A stretch of DNA of 5,100 nucleotides from JABDBK01 sp964453575 (GTDB lineage Bacteria > Pseudomonadota > Gammaproteobacteria > DSM-16500), in NCBI GenBank assembly GCA_964453575.1, contig CAYVRW010000125.1:1-5100 (forward strand), given 5' to 3'. The position numbers were made by a program, and so were the translations under genes. This document shows positions 5,042-5,100 of this stretch, in pieces (within the stretch, counting starts at the first letter, position 1; the number at the start of each line of letters is the position of its first letter). The notes beneath the pieces are model-generated. The model ran no database searches and was not told where the DNA came from. It saw only the letters and a list, made by a program, of their open reading frames with translations.

Positions 5042-5100
5042 TTAGCGGCCTGTTGCCTAAACGTCTTTTATATTTAAACATACATCAAAACGTGGATATT

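Larger units (their letters stand above)
4694..5100. other. Non-coding tail with scattered remnants
   Basis: No intact gene is visible on either strand in these 407 bases. No clear terminator follows the protease gene: only AAAAAAA directly after the stop and an AT-rich repeat TTATAATTTATAA (4792-4804). Two minus-strand coding-like fragments (4712-4798 and 4880-5041) are listed separately. The last 60 bases include GTTGGGTGTTAGCGGCCTGT around 5034-5053, which I could not assign. Confidence 0.4.

Noticed and set aside
5034..5058. Integron attC-like bases (GTTGGGT, GTTAGCG, CCTAAAC)
   Set aside because: No paired outer and inner sites in the required order and no cassette structure nearby.
1..5100. 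tRNA, rRNA or CRISPR arrays
   Set aside because: No cloverleaf with a T-loop, no rRNA core sequence and no regularly spaced repeats were seen by eye.

Overview
The window is AT-rich, sparsely coding DNA. The layout suggests a host-associated or intracellular gammaproteobacterium, perhaps of the Legionellales/Coxiella/Berkiella type. That is inference, based on low coding density, many gene remnants, orphan hypothetical proteins and one gene with the hallmarks of a YopT/AvrPphB-type (C58) cysteine protease. No rRNA, tRNA, intact transposase or CRISPR array was seen.

Left part, 1-467: no intact gene. A short G+C-rich block (44-138) is followed by two minus-strand remnants that nearly abut. One resembles the N-terminal part of a PAF-acetylhydrolase-like esterase (143-322). 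The other resembles the C-terminal end of a BadF/N-acetylglucosamine-kinase-like ATPase (328-438).

Middle, 468-2669: three intact genes run on the minus strand in the order 2669 to 2127, 2054 to 1623, and 1580 to 468, with gaps of 72 and 42 bases. They encode a 180-aa protein with one N-terminal hydrophobic segment, a 143-aa secreted protein with a signal peptide and four cysteines, and a 370-aa protein with a soluble N-terminal half and a Gly/Ala-rich, weakly hydrophobic C-terminal half. Each has a good Shine-Dalgarno sequence. A strong sigma-70-like promoter (2705-2733) precedes the first gene and lies over the 3' end of a decayed VirB1/IagB-type lytic transglycosylase gene (2723-2933). The three probably form one transcription unit of unknown function, possibly cell-envelope or host-directed.

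Region 2934-4024 holds one small intact minus-strand gene (3222-3539, charged helical 105-aa protein). It also holds an AT-rich spacer with CATAA repeats and a GC-rich hairpin, and two back-to-back minus-strand coding remnants (3575-3718 and 3739-3906). The second remnant is cut at a motif, AGGACTTACGCA, that could be a mobile-element end.

Right part, 4031-5100: the most interesting gene is the plus-strand C58-like protease (4031-4693). It has its own TTCAAA-17-TATAAT promoter and a Cys-His-Asp triad whose spacing matches AvrPphB and YopT. Downstream DNA contains two more weak minus-strand remnants (4712-4798 and 4880-5041). Overall the window reads as a gene graveyard in which a candidate effector and a small cluster of envelope or secreted proteins remain intact.
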